Assembly (NCBI GenBank): GCA_963798805.1
Contig: CAWCVC010000009.1
Location: forward strand, 62,001-126,000
DNA length: 64,000 bases
Source: CAVZCK01 sp963798805
Lineage (GTDB): Bacteria > Pseudomonadota > Alphaproteobacteria > Rhizobiales > Rhodomicrobiaceae
Direction of reading: 5' to 3'
The notes under the pieces are model-generated. The model made no database searches and had not been told where the DNA came from. It worked only from the letters and a program-made list of their open reading frames with translations. The translations under genes were made by a program, and so were the position numbers. Below are positions 1-8,478 of the stretch, in pieces. Within the stretch, counting starts at the first letter, position 1, and each line of letters starts with the position of its first letter.

Positions 1-866
1 TCTCTCTTTTCGCCAACGGCGAGCGACTGATCGCTAAGCGGACTGGCTGGGAAAGCCTCGGCATTGTTCCCTTTTTCGAGGATGCGACCCGTCTGCCCGC
101 TGAGGACGCCGTCGATATCGGAGCCGGGAGGCTTGATTCTGGCGACCCGACGTTCAAAATCGTGGTGCCGGTGATCTCGCGGATCGCCAATTTCGATGAC
201 CTGGACCCGCTAAAGCTCGAACCGTCCATATCGGTTCATTTTGCCGCGCCGGGGAAGCCGCTGCCGCGCGATGCCGACCTGATCTTTCTGCCGGGCTCGA
301 AATCGACCATCGACGATCTTGCCGGTATCCGCCGCGAGGGCTGGAACATCGACATTGCCGCGCATGTGCGCTCCGGGGGCTTCGTCGTCGGCATTTGCGG
401 CGGCTATCAGATGCTGGGGCGGTGTGTTGCCGATCCGGACGGGATCGAGGGCACGCCGGGGACTCACTTGGGCCTCGGTCTGCTGGAGGTCGAGACCGTG
501 CTGACAGGCGACAAGCAGGTCCGCCCCGTCTCCGGCCGTGAACTCGCGTCCGGACTGCCGGTGAATGGCTACGAAATTCATCTAGGGCGCACCGTCGGAC
601 CGGCAACAGGGCGCCCATGGCTGCTGGTTGAGGGAGAACGGGACGGAGCGATAAGCGCTGACGGCCGCATCATGGGCAGCTACGTCCACGGGCTGTTTCA
701 AAGCGATGCCTTCCGCCGCGCCTTCCTGTCGCGGCTCGGCGCGGTGCCGGATGACGCCTTGAACTATAGTGGAGCAATTCAATCAACTCTTGAGCAGCTT
801 GCAGACCACCTGGAAGCGAACCTCAATATCGGCCGCATCCTTGCCATAGGCCGTTCCCGGGAATAA
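1..866 (+). CDS. cobQ: Cobyric acid synthase CobQ, 3' part (5' end outside window)
   Basis: Glutamine-dependent amidation of adenosylcobyrinic acid a,c-diamide to cobyric acid, a late step of cobalamin synthesis in the cytoplasm. The reading frame is open from base 3 and runs to the stop at 866, so the N-terminal ATP-binding part lies upstream of the window. What remains is the end of the synthetase domain and the class I glutamine amidotransferase domain, with the nucleophile motif GICGGYQMLG and a C-terminal GSYVHGLF block carrying the His of the triad. It converges on cobD, with 23 bases between the two stops. The cobalamin neighbours support the call. No defect is seen in the visible part. 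Confidence 0.93.
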   Translation, partial: SLFANGERLIAKRTGWESLGIVPFFEDATRLPAEDAVDIGAGRLDSGDPTFKIVVPVISRIANFDDLDPLKLEPSISVHFAAPGKPLPRDADLIFLPGSKSTIDDLAGIRREGWNIDIAAHVRSGGFVVGICGGYQMLGRCVADPDGIEGTPGTHLGLGLLEVETVLTGDKQVRPVSGRELASGLPVNGYEIHLGRTVGPATGRPWLLVEGERDGAISADGRIMGSYVHGLFQSDAFRRAFLSRLGAVPDDALNYSGAIQSTLEQLADHLEANLNIGRILAIGRSRE

Positions 867-889
867 ATGCCTTCGGCCCCGGCGCGGGA

Positions 890-1867
890 TCAGCCGAAGA
901 TGAAGGCGAGCAAGGCCACGGCAAGCCCCTCGACCCAGCAGGCGATGACGAACAGCCGCAGAGCGCGCGCAATGTCTTTCGTCCGCGTCTCGTTGCGTCC
1001 GCCTTCATTCATCCAGGCATCCTCGATCCGCCCGCTCGCATAGATTCGCGGCCCGGCCAGCGCCAGACCGAGCGCGCCCGCCATCGCCGCCTCCGGCCAT
1101 CCTGCATTCGGCGAACGGTGTCGCCGGGCATCGCGCCGCGTCGCCGCCCAGGCGGCCCGGCAGTCCGCCCTCGCTAGGAACGCGGCAAGCACGATCAGAA
1201 GCGCTGAAAGCCGCGCGGGAATAAGATTGAGCCAGTCATCCAGCCGCGCCGCTGCCCAGCCGAACGCCTCATGCCTCGGCGTGCGATGGCCGATCATGCT
1301 GTCGGCGGTGTTCACCGCCTTGTAGATGATGATCCCGGGCAACCCAGCGATGAGGAACCAGAATACCGGCGCCACGACCCCGTCCGACAAATTCTCGGCG
1401 GTCGTCTCGATCGCCGCGCGGCAGACGCCGGGCTCGTCGAGCGAATTGGGATCACGGCCGACAATCATCGAAACGGCGCGGCGCCCGGCAAGCAAGCCGC
1501 GCCTGTTGAGGGCCAGGCAGACGTCCTTGACGTGATCGTAGAGGCTGCGCTGGGCCAGCAAGGTCGATGCCGCGATTGCATCAAGCATTACGCCTGCCGG
1601 CCCCGTTCCGAAGAGTGCTTCCAATGCATAGCCCACGCCGCCGGCCAGGAGAATAAGGATGGTCAAGGCGGCAACGCCGGCCATTTTCCTCCGCAACTCC
1701 TCCCATTCGGCGCGATTGAGCGTCCGGTCCAGCCAATCGATGAGCCTGCCCATGAGCACAACCGGATGCGGTATATGCCGCCACAGCCAATCCGGATCAC
1801 CGATCAGCGCGTCGAGAGCCAGTGCGATGGTCAGGACAAGAAAGGAATGTCCGGCGAAGGGTATCAT
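890..1867 (-). CDS. cobD: Adenosylcobinamide-phosphate synthase CobD/CbiB
   Basis: Integral membrane enzyme that attaches the aminopropanol (phosphate) arm to cobyric acid to give adenosylcobinamide (phosphate). The 325 residues start with a hydrophobic segment followed by the family pattern ALDALIGDP and HPVVLMGRLIDWLD. Further on are the conserved KAVNTADSMIGHR block and a SPNAGWPEAAMAGAL block, which together identify CbiB/CobD. An upstream in-frame ATG at 1951 exists, but the ATG at 1867 is preferred because it forms an ATGA overlap with the stop of the btuF-like gene (1864-1866), so the two genes are translationally coupled. Length fits the family. Confidence 0.92.
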   Translation of the reverse strand: MIPFAGHSFLVLTIALALDALIGDPDWLWRHIPHPVVLMGRLIDWLDRTLNRAEWEELRRKMAGVAALTILILLAGGVGYALEALFGTGPAGVMLDAIAASTLLAQRSLYDHVKDVCLALNRRGLLAGRRAVSMIVGRDPNSLDEPGVCRAAIETTAENLSDGVVAPVFWFLIAGLPGIIIYKAVNTADSMIGHRTPRHEAFGWAAARLDDWLNLIPARLSALLIVLAAFLARADCRAAWAATRRDARRHRSPNAGWPEAAMAGALGLALAGPRIYASGRIEDAWMNEGGRNETRTKDIARALRLFVIACWVEGLAVALLAFIFG

Positions 1868-2781
1868 GGCTGGCTGGAAACGCGTGCGGGCAAGCGCTGC
1901 AAGGCGCCTGCCAGAACTGAAATGGCCTTGGGCAAGGCGGGACCGCCGCAAACGACGAGCCGCCCCGGGATCACAATACGACGCGATGGCGCATAGGCAC
2001 TCTCGAGAGCGGGATGGAAGAGCATAGCTTCGCCCTGATCCGCTGCGCGCGCCGAGGGATCGAACAGCACAAGCGCATCTGCCTTTGTCTTCAGCGCGGC
2101 TTCGAGTGAGGAGCGGGCGATCCCTTTGATGCCCAGCTCAGCCGCTGCGTTTGCGACCCCTAGCCGCCGCAGAAGATCTCCGATCAGCGTATCGGGGCCG
2201 GAGACAAAGCCGCGCCGCTGGAATTGCAGAACAGTCAGGTGCCGCGCGTCGAATTTCGGCGCGGTGGCCAATGCGCGCTCGATTTCCGCAACCAGAGCCT
2301 TGCCGCGTTCCTCATGGCCGAACAGCCGGGCGGCACGCAGGATCTCATGCCCATTCCCCTGAACAGTGTTTTCGGGCGGAAAAAGCGCTAGGTGAACCCC
2401 AAGCCGCTTTAGAAGCTCACGGGTTGCGCGTCGGGTAAACGTGCCCGCCAGCACGAGATCCGGCTTGAGCTTCAGCACCTCCTCGGCGCTGCCCTTGATG
2501 AGCTTGATGCCGCTTGCTTTCACCTCATCGGAATAAATCGAGAAATCGTCATCCATGGCATAGCGCGAGAGCGCCGCGATCTGGCTGCGATCGGCGAGTG
2601 CGAACAAAAGCTGATCCGTGCACGCATTGATTGAGACGATGCGTTTCGGCGGTGGCGCCGCGCGTTGGTCTTCGGCATATGCCGCGCCCGCTAAATTGTG
2701 CGTCAGCAACAAGAAAGCCACAACGGCAACGCAAACCCTGTGGAGGGGTTTTGCCCGAATTGCCGTCCGCTCCTGCGCCAT
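1864..2781 (-). CDS. btuF: BtuF-like periplasmic vitamin B12 (corrinoid) binding protein of an ABC importer
   Basis: Predicted periplasmic substrate-binding protein of 305 residues. A Sec signal peptide covers roughly residues 8-37 (basic start, then hydrophobic VCVAVVAFLLL and an AYA-type cleavage site). The mature part opens with RIVSINACTDQLLFAL, typical of the TroA/BtuF helical-backbone fold, and has a LKPDLVLAGTF block. The start at 2781 is preferred over 2811 because GGAAGGG lies six bases upstream. It is coupled to cobD by an ATGA overlap and is divergent from btuB, so corrinoid is the likely ligand. Ferric siderophore or haem cannot be excluded by sequence alone. No permease or ATPase lies beside it; a FecCD-type pair sits at 61.9-63.7 kb. 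Confidence 0.8.
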   Translation of the reverse strand: MAQERTAIRAKPLHRVCVAVVAFLLLTHNLAGAAYAEDQRAAPPPKRIVSINACTDQLLFALADRSQIAALSRYAMDDDFSIYSDEVKASGIKLIKGSAEEVLKLKPDLVLAGTFTRRATRELLKRLGVHLALFPPENTVQGNGHEILRAARLFGHEERGKALVAEIERALATAPKFDARHLTVLQFQRRGFVSGPDTLIGDLLRRLGVANAAAELGIKGIARSSLEAALKTKADALVLFDPSARAADQGEAMLFHPALESAYAPSRRIVIPGRLVVCGGPALPKAISVLAGALQRLPARVSSQP

Positions 2782-2860
2782 GTTAGCCCTTCCGAGTTGC
2801 CCGAGACACATATCGTGGCGGGCGCCCCAGCGGCAAGGCCGATCCGGAATGGAGGTCCGA

Positions 2861-4798
2861 ATGTCACATGCGCGCTTTCTGGCGCTTTTCTCACTATTTT
2901 CCGTAGCTTGCGAACTCTCTGCGACATCAGTTCTCGCTCAGGAGCCGATCGCGCTCGAAGGTATCGTCATAACGGCGGACCGTTTTCCAGAAGCTGCGGG
3001 AAAGATCGGCAGCGATGTGACAATTATCACACGCCAGGAGATCGAAGCCGCGCGCACCGAGAACGTCGCCGAGCTCCTTGAGACGGTGCCAGGGCTTACT
3101 GTCACGCAGTCGGGCGGCATTGGCGGCACGACCTCGGTTTCGATCCGCGGCGCCGAGACCGATCAGACGCTGGTGCTCATCGACGGCGTCAGGGTCAACG
3201 ACCCCGCCAGCACCGGCGCGGATTTCGATTTCGCCCTGTTCTCTCTCGGGAACGTGGAACGGATCGAGATCATCAAGGGTCCGCAATCCGGACTCTATGG
3301 CAGTGACGCGATTGGCGGCGTGATCAATATCATCATGCGCAAGGGAGAAGGGGCACCGCACGGCGTCGTCGAGGCCGAGGGGGGCAGCTACGGCACTTTC
3401 GCCCAGCGCGCCTATGTGGGTGCCTCGAAAGACGGCGTCAGCGTCTCGGTCGCGGCGTCGAACTTCTACACCTCCGGCTTTTCTCAATATGCGCGCGGAA
3501 CGGAAGACGACGCAACGCGCAAGCAGTCCGTGAATGCGCGGCTCGATTACGACGATCCGTCCTCCATCTGGGGCTTCACCGTCACCGCGAGCCGCTACAA
3601 ATTGGACGCTCAGCTCGACAGCGTCGGATTGTCCAGCGGCGCCGACACCTCGGATTATACGGTAAAGATCCTGCAGGTCGCCTCGGCTACGGCCCGGCTG
3701 AATCTGATGGACGGAACGTTCCAGAACCTATTGACGGCGTTCTTGTCCGATACCGACCGCAGATTTTTCGATGACAATGGCTTCGATATCGATCAGGGCG
3801 ACACGGTTTTCGACGCGCTTCCCGGCTTCAGCATTTTCAAGGCCGAGAGCCGGGGGCTCGAATATCAGGGCGATCTTGCCGTGCGCGGCGCGGACCATCT
3901 TGTCTTCGGCGGCAAGATCGACGACCAGAGCGGACTCGCCTATGATGAGTTTGCGCCTGTCGGTGTCCAGCCACGCTACGATGTCGAGGAAACCTGGAAA
4001 TCCGCCTTCGCAGTCTACAGCTTCAATCCGACCGACGTCTTCAATTTGACCGGGGCGGTGCGAGTCGACGAATTCGGACCTGCGGGCACCGAGGGCACCT
4101 ACCGGCTCACCGCCGCCTATCGCTTTCCCGAATGGGGCACGAAGCTGCGTGGCAGCTACGGCACCGGCGCCAAGGCGCCGACGATCCAGCAACGTTTCGA
4201 GAATTCCGGCTTTGCCATGGGCAATCCCGATCTGAATGTCGAGACCAGCAAAGGCTTCGATCTCGGCGTCGACCAGGATCTGATAGGCGGCGTGGTGACC
4301 TTGTCCGGGACCTATTTCTCCAGCGATACCAAAGACCTGATTACAGCCGAATTCGATGCGGGTGTGGGCAAATACAAGTTCGTGAACATCGATCAGGCGC
4401 AGATCGACGGCATCGAATTGTCGGCAACGTGGAGGGCTTCGGAGCGGGTTACGGTGACGGGCGCCTACACCTATCTCGACGCCATCGACGCGAAGACCGG
4501 ACTGGCGCTGCCGCGCCGGCCCGATAATGCGGTAAGCGTCAAGGTCGGCTATCGGCCGACCGATCTTCTGAAGCTCTCGGCGACCGCGATCTATGTCGGC
4601 GATCGCTTCAGCAGCAACAACGAAGTGGGGCCGCTCGATCCATATATTCGCGTCGATCTGGTGGGGACCTACGACCTCAGCGCCAGTACACAGCTCTATT
4701 TCCGTGCCGAGAATCTCTTCGACGCCGATTATGAGGAGGTGAAGAATTTCGGGACGGCAGGCCGGTCCGGCTATGTGGGCATCAGGGCGCGGTTTTAG
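2861..4798 (+). CDS. btuB: TonB-dependent vitamin B12 outer-membrane receptor BtuB
   Basis: Outer-membrane beta-barrel importer of cobalamin, 645 residues. It has an N-terminal signal peptide, a TonB-box-like GIVITA stretch just after it, a plug domain (VTIITRQEIEAAR, SIRGAETDQTLVLIDGV, IEIIKGPQSGLYGSDAIGGVINI) and a long barrel ending in aromatic Phe (YVGIRARF). The frame is open upstream, but the ATG at 2861 has a strong GGAGGT five bases away and opens directly into the signal peptide, so it is chosen. Divergent from the btuF-like gene, with only 79 bases between the starts. No B12-box riboswitch was recognised in that gap. The cobalamin context supports B12 over siderophore as substrate. 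Confidence 0.88.
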   Translation: MSHARFLALFSLFSVACELSATSVLAQEPIALEGIVITADRFPEAAGKIGSDVTIITRQEIEAARTENVAELLETVPGLTVTQSGGIGGTTSVSIRGAETDQTLVLIDGVRVNDPASTGADFDFALFSLGNVERIEIIKGPQSGLYGSDAIGGVINIIMRKGEGAPHGVVEAEGGSYGTFAQRAYVGASKDGVSVSVAASNFYTSGFSQYARGTEDDATRKQSVNARLDYDDPSSIWGFTVTASRYKLDAQLDSVGLSSGADTSDYTVKILQVASATARLNLMDGTFQNLLTAFLSDTDRRFFDDNGFDIDQGDTVFDALPGFSIFKAESRGLEYQGDLAVRGADHLVFGGKIDDQSGLAYDEFAPVGVQPRYDVEETWKSAFAVYSFNPTDVFNLTGAVRVDEFGPAGTEGTYRLTAAYRFPEWGTKLRGSYGTGAKAPTIQQRFENSGFAMGNPDLNVETSKGFDLGVDQDLIGGVVTLSGTYFSSDTKDLITAEFDAGVGKYKFVNIDQAQIDGIELSATWRASERVTVTGAYTYLDAIDAKTGLALPRRPDNAVSVKVGYRPTDLLKLSATAIYVGDRFSSNNEVGPLDPYIRVDLVGTYDLSASTQLYFRAENLFDADYEEVKNFGTAGRSGYVGIRARF

Positions 4799-5818
4799 GC
4801 TACGCAGTTTGGCGCGCGCATGGAGGACAGGGGTTCAGAGACGCCGAGCGCCGCTGCAAGCTTCGAGAATTCCGCGTCATTTCCAGGCAGGCCGAAACGG
4901 AGCCAGTTCGGCGCGTCATCAAATCGGCGTACCCAGACGCCGCGCAACGCAAGGCGTTCGTGAACCGCCCAGGCGCACGGATGCGATACGAGGCGGAACA
5001 GATCGGTCCCGCCGACGATTTGGAGGCCGGCGGATGACAGGAGGAGGTCCAGACGCTTTACCGTCTCGCGATAGGTGTTGCGAGACCTCGCCTGCCAAAC
5101 GAGATCGCCGAAGGCTTGGATGCCGATCTCGATCGCCGGACCCGAGACGGCCCAAGGACCGAGGAGCCGATCCAGCTTTTCAATCACGCATCGAGGACCA
5201 AGCGCGAAGCCGAGGCGAATTCCTGCAGAGTCCGAAGAATTTTCCGAATGAGCGCAGCACGATCAGGCCGCCCGCGCCGGCTTGAGGCGCGGCGCTGATT
5301 TCCGGCGCTACATCGGCAAATGCCTCGTCGACGATCAGAAAGCCTCCGCGCGCAGCCATGGCCTCCGCGCAATCCATGATTTTGTCCGGCGACCAGGATC
5401 GTCCATCAGGATTGTTCGGACTGACGACCAAGACAACCTTCACGTCTCTTGGACAGTCGATATCCACGAGATCGAGGACTTCCGATCCCATCCGCCGCCA
5501 CGAAGAGGAATGTTCTGAGTAGGTCGGACCGACGATCGCCACCCGCGCCGAGGGGCACGCCAGCGGCAGCATCTGGATCAAGCTTTGCGTTCCGGGCGCG
5601 GCGATAATCGGGGCGTCGCTTTCTGCCTTATAGGCGAGGCGCGCTGCGGTCAAAAGTGCATCCAGCGCGTCTGCCTGCGGCAGCTTCCGCCAAGCCTCGG
5701 CGGTCGGAGGTTCATACGGGTAGGGGAGCGGACCGATGCCGGTCGACAGGTCCAGCCAATCGGACCGCGCGCGGCCGAAACGTTTGGCCGCTTCGCTCAG
5801 ATCGCCGCCATGCTGCAT
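4795..5818 (-). pseudogene. cobC: Threonine-phosphate decarboxylase-like CobC, interrupted by a +1 frameshift
   Basis: PLP-dependent class I/II aminotransferase-fold protein of the CobC/CobD(Salmonella) type, expected to make (R)-1-amino-2-propanol phosphate for the cobalamin nucleotide loop. From 5818 the frame encodes LSTGIGPLPYPY, APGTQSLIQMLP, VSPNNPDGR, LIVDEAFADV and the PLP-lysine motif RSFGKFFGL. It then drifts and stops at 5180. The rest (IRLGFALGPR and the C-terminal domain) continues in another frame to the stop at 4795. One base too many in the minus-strand GGACTCTGCAGG at about 5225-5233 explains the break. The 1024-nt span equals 341 codons plus one base. The site is not a typical slippery sequence, so a recent mutation or an assembly error is more likely than programmed frameshifting. 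Its stop overlaps the btuB stop region by 4 nt. Confidence 0.85.
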
Positions 5819-5856
5819 CGCGATAGACCTCCGTCCACGAGGGCCAATCTAAACCT

Positions 5857-5884
5857 TTGATTGCGGGTCGCCATCCGTTATAAC
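5857..5884 (+). promoter_or_regulatory. Putative sigma-70 promoter of ilvC
   Basis: TTGATT (5857-5862) and TATAAC (5879-5884) are separated by 16 bases. The leader to the ilvC start would be about 80 nt. No attenuator or riboswitch was recognised in it. Confidence 0.45.
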
Positions 5885-5974
5885 ACGCGCCAAAGTCTAG
5901 GAAGAGTGTCCCGCCCGACCCCATCCTGAACAAGCCATGAGGCTGCAGCGAAACTCCCAAGCGAGGGGAAGACC

Positions 5975-6994
5975 ATGCGCGTTTACTACGATCGTGACGC
6001 CGATCTCAATCTGATCAAGGGCAAGAAAGTCGCCATTGTCGGCTACGGCTCGCAAGGGCATGCGCATGCGCTGAACCTGCGCAATTCCGGGGTCGCGGAT
6101 GTGGTCGTCGCTTTGCGGGAGGGCTCCGGATCTGCAAAGAAGGCGCAGGCGGAAAAGCTCAAAGTGATGAGCGTGGCCGAGGCCGGCAGCTGGGCCGATG
6201 TGGTGATGATGCTGACGCCAGACGAGTTGCAGGGCGATATCTATCGCGATCATCTGCATAGCACGATGAAGGACGGCGCCGCGCTGTTCTTCGCGCATGG
6301 CCTCAATGTGCATTTCAATCTGATCGAGGCGCGCCCGGGCCTTGACGTTGCCATGGTTGCGCCGAAGGGGCCGGGCCACACGGTGCGCTCCGAATATAAG
6401 CGCGGCGCCGGCGTTCCCTGCCTGATCGCGGTGGCCCAGGACGCGAGCGGAAATGCGCATGAGCTCGCGCTCTCCTATGCGTCGGCTATCGGCGGTGGGC
6501 GCGCCGGCATCATCGAGACGACCTTTAAGGAAGAGTGCGAGACCGATCTATTCGGTGAGCAGACGGTGCTGTGCGGCGGCCTGGTCGAGCTGATGCGGGC
6601 GGGGTTCGAGACGCTTATCGAGGCCGGCTACTCGCCGGAAATGGCTTATTTCGAATGCGTGCATGAGGTTAAGCTGATCGTCGATCTGATCTATGAAGGC
6701 GGCATCGCCAATATGAACTATTCGGTCTCCAACACTGCCGAATATGGTGAGTATGTCACCGGCCCGCGCATCATCGACGCCGACACCAAGGAGCGCATGA
6801 AAGGCGCCCTGAAGGACATTCAAGAGGGCCGGTTTGCGCGCGACTGGATGCTGGAAAACCGGGTCAATCAGACGAGCTTCAAGGCCATGCGCGCCAAGAG
6901 CGCGGCCCACCCGATGGAAGAGATCGGCAAAAAGCTGCGGGCAATGATGCCATGGATCGCCGAGCGGGCGCTGGTTGACAAATCGAAGAATTAG
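5975..6994 (+). CDS. ilvC: Ketol-acid reductoisomerase (class I)
   Basis: NADPH- and Mg-dependent isomeroreduction of acetolactate and acetohydroxybutyrate in valine, leucine and isoleucine synthesis. The 339-residue length is that of class I enzymes. The Rossmann fingerprint GYGSQGHAHALNLRNSG lies at about residues 23-39. The knotted C-terminal domain carries KEECETDLFGEQTVLCGG and YFECVHEVKLIVDLIYEGG, with the acidic metal ligands. The start ATG follows GAGGGGAAG. It stands alone, with a promoter-like sequence upstream and a terminator-like hairpin about 20 bases after the stop. ilvBH is not in the window. Confidence 0.97.
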   Translation: MRVYYDRDADLNLIKGKKVAIVGYGSQGHAHALNLRNSGVADVVVALREGSGSAKKAQAEKLKVMSVAEAGSWADVVMMLTPDELQGDIYRDHLHSTMKDGAALFFAHGLNVHFNLIEARPGLDVAMVAPKGPGHTVRSEYKRGAGVPCLIAVAQDASGNAHELALSYASAIGGGRAGIIETTFKEECETDLFGEQTVLCGGLVELMRAGFETLIEAGYSPEMAYFECVHEVKLIVDLIYEGGIANMNYSVSNTAEYGEYVTGPRIIDADTKERMKGALKDIQEGRFARDWMLENRVNQTSFKAMRAKSAAHPMEEIGKKLRAMMPWIAERALVDKSKN

Positions 6995-7016
6995 CAGCGT
7001 TTGAGAGTTGACGAAG

Positions 7017-7046
7017 AAGCGGGCCTACCGGTTCGCTTTCTCTTCT
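7017..7046 (+). terminator. Putative rho-independent terminator of ilvC
   Basis: A 9-bp stem pairs AAGCGGGCC (7017-7025) with GGTTCGCTT (7030-7038). It includes two G-U pairs and a TACC loop, and is followed by the pyrimidine tract TCTCTTCT. Confidence 0.5.
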
Positions 7047-7220
7047 AAGGGTTGTTGCGGATAGCGCAGCCTTGCGCGATAAATTCGGAGCCGACTGTGA
7101 TATTTGCAGCGGCCTCCGGAGCACAATTGTGTCATTATTAAGGCAAGTGTCCGCCGTCTGCCTTTTGTCTGCCGCAAGTTCATCTTACCCTCCCATAATT
7201 TTCGGAAGGGGGATGATCTT

Positions 7221-8444
7221 ATGACCAGCGATAGGCCGCGAAGGCCCGAGCAGCGTTATAGCCGCTTTTCGCGTACATCCTATGACGACGTCCTGCCTCC
7301 ACATCCACCGGAGGAGCCGTCTCTGACCGAGATTGCCGCACGTGCCCTGAATGCGAACCGGGAGCCGCGCCCCTCGCGCTATCCGGGAGATGAGCGCCGC
7401 TCCGCCCAACAGGGCTCGGACCAGCCGCCCCCGCCAGAGCCGAGCCCATATTGGCAGCAGGAGCGCGAGCCATCCGCCCCGCCGCCGCTTCCGAGCGGCC
7501 AGCAGATGCCGCCGCAGCCCCCAAGACCAGCCGGTCGCCAGCCTTACCCCGAGCGCCACCCCGAGAACCGGGTTGTCGAATTTCCGTCGCCGCCTGGCGG
7601 GGCGCCGATGCTCGCGGATGCCGGTTCGCCAACCTCGGACGCCTTGCCGTCGCGAAAGCCCGATCGCCCGGAAAAGGTCCGGACGGGCCCAGGCGTGGCC
7701 TCGCGTGTCTGGACGCTTGTCCGCACCAAGGCCGCCCCTGCGGTCATCAATAGCGCCATGTGGCTCGCCAGGAACCTGCGGCGACGCGAAATCCGCAAGC
7801 GCTACAGCCATGCGCTCGTCTTCGGCCATACGCGGATCGCGGACCGCAAGCTCGAAGGCCTGTTCTTCGTGCCCACACGCAAGGCCGAAATCATCGATCC
7901 GGCACCCGAGCGCGGGATTCACTATGACGGGCCGGTGCCTGCGTCGGTATTCAATTGGGTCATGTCTATGATGCCGAGCGACCTCCGGCAGTTCGCCTTC
8001 ATCGACATGCATGCCGGACGGGGACGGGCATCGCTGCTGGCGTCGAAATGGAATCTGAACCGTATCATCGCCTATGAATACGACCCGCAGATCTTCGACG
8101 ACCTGCAGATGAATGTCGCGCAATATCCCCGTTCCCGCATGATCTGCCGGAATATCGATTGCCTGCGCGGCGACGTTGACGGGATTCGGCTGCCGGACCA
8201 ACCTTGTATCATCTATTTTTCGAGCGCCTGGCGCGAGCAGATGATCCCCGGCATCATGAGCTATGTGCGCGAGACCTATCGACAGAGCCCGCGGCGAGTT
8301 TACGTGGTGCTCGAAAATGTCGATGATCAGACAGTGCTGGCCGGCGACAATATCTTCGACCAGATCGAGCCGCCGCTTGCCGAGCGAATGAAGCTGAAGC
8401 TGCTCAGCCCGATGGATTTCCGGATCTACCGGTCGCTGGTCTGA
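7221..8444 (+). CDS. Proline-rich protein with C-terminal class I methyltransferase-like domain
   Basis: 407 residues. Residues 1-160 are rich in Pro, Arg and Gln and probably disordered. Residues about 175-407 look like a class I SAM-dependent methyltransferase: motif I is IDMHAGRGRASLLASKWN, followed by IIAYEYDP (acidic end of strand 2) and later PCIIYFSSAW, in the position of the NPF-type motif of the DOT1-like bacterial family. The G-x-G of motif I reads AGRGR, a little atypical. The start at 7221 follows GGAAGGGGG. It lies alone between ilvC and the convergent glcF. The substrate is unknown, and loss of activity is possible. Confidence 0.7.
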   Translation: MTSDRPRRPEQRYSRFSRTSYDDVLPPHPPEEPSLTEIAARALNANREPRPSRYPGDERRSAQQGSDQPPPPEPSPYWQQEREPSAPPPLPSGQQMPPQPPRPAGRQPYPERHPENRVVEFPSPPGGAPMLADAGSPTSDALPSRKPDRPEKVRTGPGVASRVWTLVRTKAAPAVINSAMWLARNLRRREIRKRYSHALVFGHTRIADRKLEGLFFVPTRKAEIIDPAPERGIHYDGPVPASVFNWVMSMMPSDLRQFAFIDMHAGRGRASLLASKWNLNRIIAYEYDPQIFDDLQMNVAQYPRSRMICRNIDCLRGDVDGIRLPDQPCIIYFSSAWREQMIPGIMSYVRETYRQSPRRVYVVLENVDDQTVLAGDNIFDQIEPPLAERMKLKLLSPMDFRIYRSLV

Positions 8445-8478
8445 CGGCATTAAAGCATCGTCAGCTGAGCGGTGGGCA

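Noticed and set aside
2618..2860. Cobalamin riboswitch upstream of btuB
   Set aside because: Only 79 bases separate btuB from the divergent btuF-like start, and no B12 box (GCCAGGAGACCTGCC-like) or pseudoknot partner was found on either strand.
5180..5260. Programmed frameshift in cobC
   Set aside because: The site GGACTCTGCAGG is not a slippery heptamer, and no stimulatory structure or Shine-Dalgarno-like stretch is evident.
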